Source: Arsenophonus sp048493715 (GTDB taxonomy: Bacteria > Pseudomonadota > Gammaproteobacteria > Enterobacterales > Enterobacteriaceae). Taken from it: a stretch of 16,813 bases of DNA. Every line of letters starts with the position of its first letter. The stretch's first letter is position 1. Under the pieces are notes generated by a model. That model was not told where the DNA came from. It saw only the letters and a program-made list of their open reading frames with translations, and did no database searches. The stretch is taken from contig JBGDCZ010000049.1 in NCBI GenBank assembly GCA_048493715.1, positions 1 through 16,813 of the forward strand, given 5' to 3'. The translations under genes and the position numbers were made by a program. This document shows, in pieces, positions 16,407-16,813 of the stretch.

Positions 16407-16813
16407 TAAAAGGATCTGTTCTTCCCAAGCACCAGCCAGGCACAGTCAATGAAGTACTTCCCATTGGGCAAATGATACTTTACGGACTGCAACATGTTTT
16501 AGTGATGTACGCAGGCACAGTCGCCGTTCCACTAGTTATATCGGTAATGCCGTCAGCTTACCTGTTGAGCAAATTATTCTCTTAATTAGTACTGATCTGT
16601 TTATTTGCGGAGTAGCAACCATTGCCCAATCTTTTGGCTTGGGAGCATGGACTGCCGCTTACCACTAGTACAAGGCTGTACATTTGCTGCACTCGTTCCG
16701 ATGATACTGATCGGTAAACAGTATGGTATGCGGCATTTCCGGCGCCGTAAGATAGTTGCTATGGCTAACAAACTGGCGCGGACAGTATGGGCGATAGCGG
16801 CACATGATCGGGT
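16396..16813 (+). pseudogene. NCS2-family nucleobase/urate permease, broken, cut by window end
   Basis: N-terminal part of a nucleobase:cation symporter-2 (XanQ/UacT/PbuX group), inner-membrane carriers of xanthine, urate or uracil. The reading is VNEVLPIGQMILYGLQHVLV (family motif LGLQHVL), then MYAGTVAVPLVI. A shift near 16540 leads to IGNAVSLPVEQIILLISTDL and CGVATIAQSFGLG. Another shift near 16665 gives LPLVQGCTFAALVPMILIGK, and a further one near 16725 gives GISGAV. The true start is uncertain: AGGAG is at 16389-16393, but ATG 16396 is out of frame with VNEVL and followed by TAA. A normal member has about 450-480 residues; the rest lies beyond the window. Being divergent from an aegA homologue favours a urate or xanthine substrate, as for E. 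coli ygfU beside ygfT, but this is inference. Confidence 0.8.

Overview
This window looks like a decaying chromosome segment of a host-associated gammaproteobacterium. Recognisable proteins resemble those of Enterobacterales and Pasteurellales, non-coding stretches are extremely AT-rich, and almost every gene carries frameshifts or in-frame stops. A recently host-restricted symbiont such as an Arsenophonus-like or Sodalis-like insect associate would fit. That assignment is inference from composition and gene content, not a diagnostic marker.

Left part (1-4.6 kb): a nine-copy hexanucleotide repeat lies at the window edge, followed by about 0.9 kb of AT-rich DNA without a gene. Then come a twice-frameshifted KHG/KDPG aldolase (eda), a probable AraC-type regulator remnant, a frameshifted ArsR regulator, and a divergent pair of a QacA/SmvA-like drug efflux pump and a TetR regulator, both broken.

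Middle part (4.8-6.86 kb): two very AT-rich decayed reading frames without a firm family. The second has an N-terminal layout that, from memory, resembles translocation domains of SPI-2-type secreted effectors. The first ends in a region with a weak deaminase-like pattern. At about 6.84 kb the composition changes abruptly and the sequence becomes the second half of an archaic (Csu-type) fimbrial usher, followed by a two-domain spore-coat-U tip pilin. Both are pseudogenes.

Right part (9.1-15.8 kb, minus strand): an intact UDP-glucose 6-dehydrogenase (ugd) is the only clearly complete gene in the window. Its upstream partner, a nucleotide-sugar epimerase, is broken. Next come a frameshifted quinone-reductase-like dehydrogenase and a chimera in which aegA (Fe-S/FAD oxidoreductase) is joined in frame to selB (selenocysteine elongation factor) at a peptide motif common to both, with loss of the AegA tail and the whole SelB GTPase domain. 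Divergent from aegA, a broken NCS2 purine/urate-type permease runs off the window end. Two identical palindromes and a degenerate sigma-54-like element lie between them.

Functionally, the right end reads as the remains of a purine/urate uptake and reductive breakdown module (permease and AegA) beside the selenocysteine machinery that formate dehydrogenase H needs. The left and middle regions read as lost sugar-acid metabolism, efflux, pili and possibly effectors. UDP-glucuronate synthesis through Ugd is the function visibly retained.
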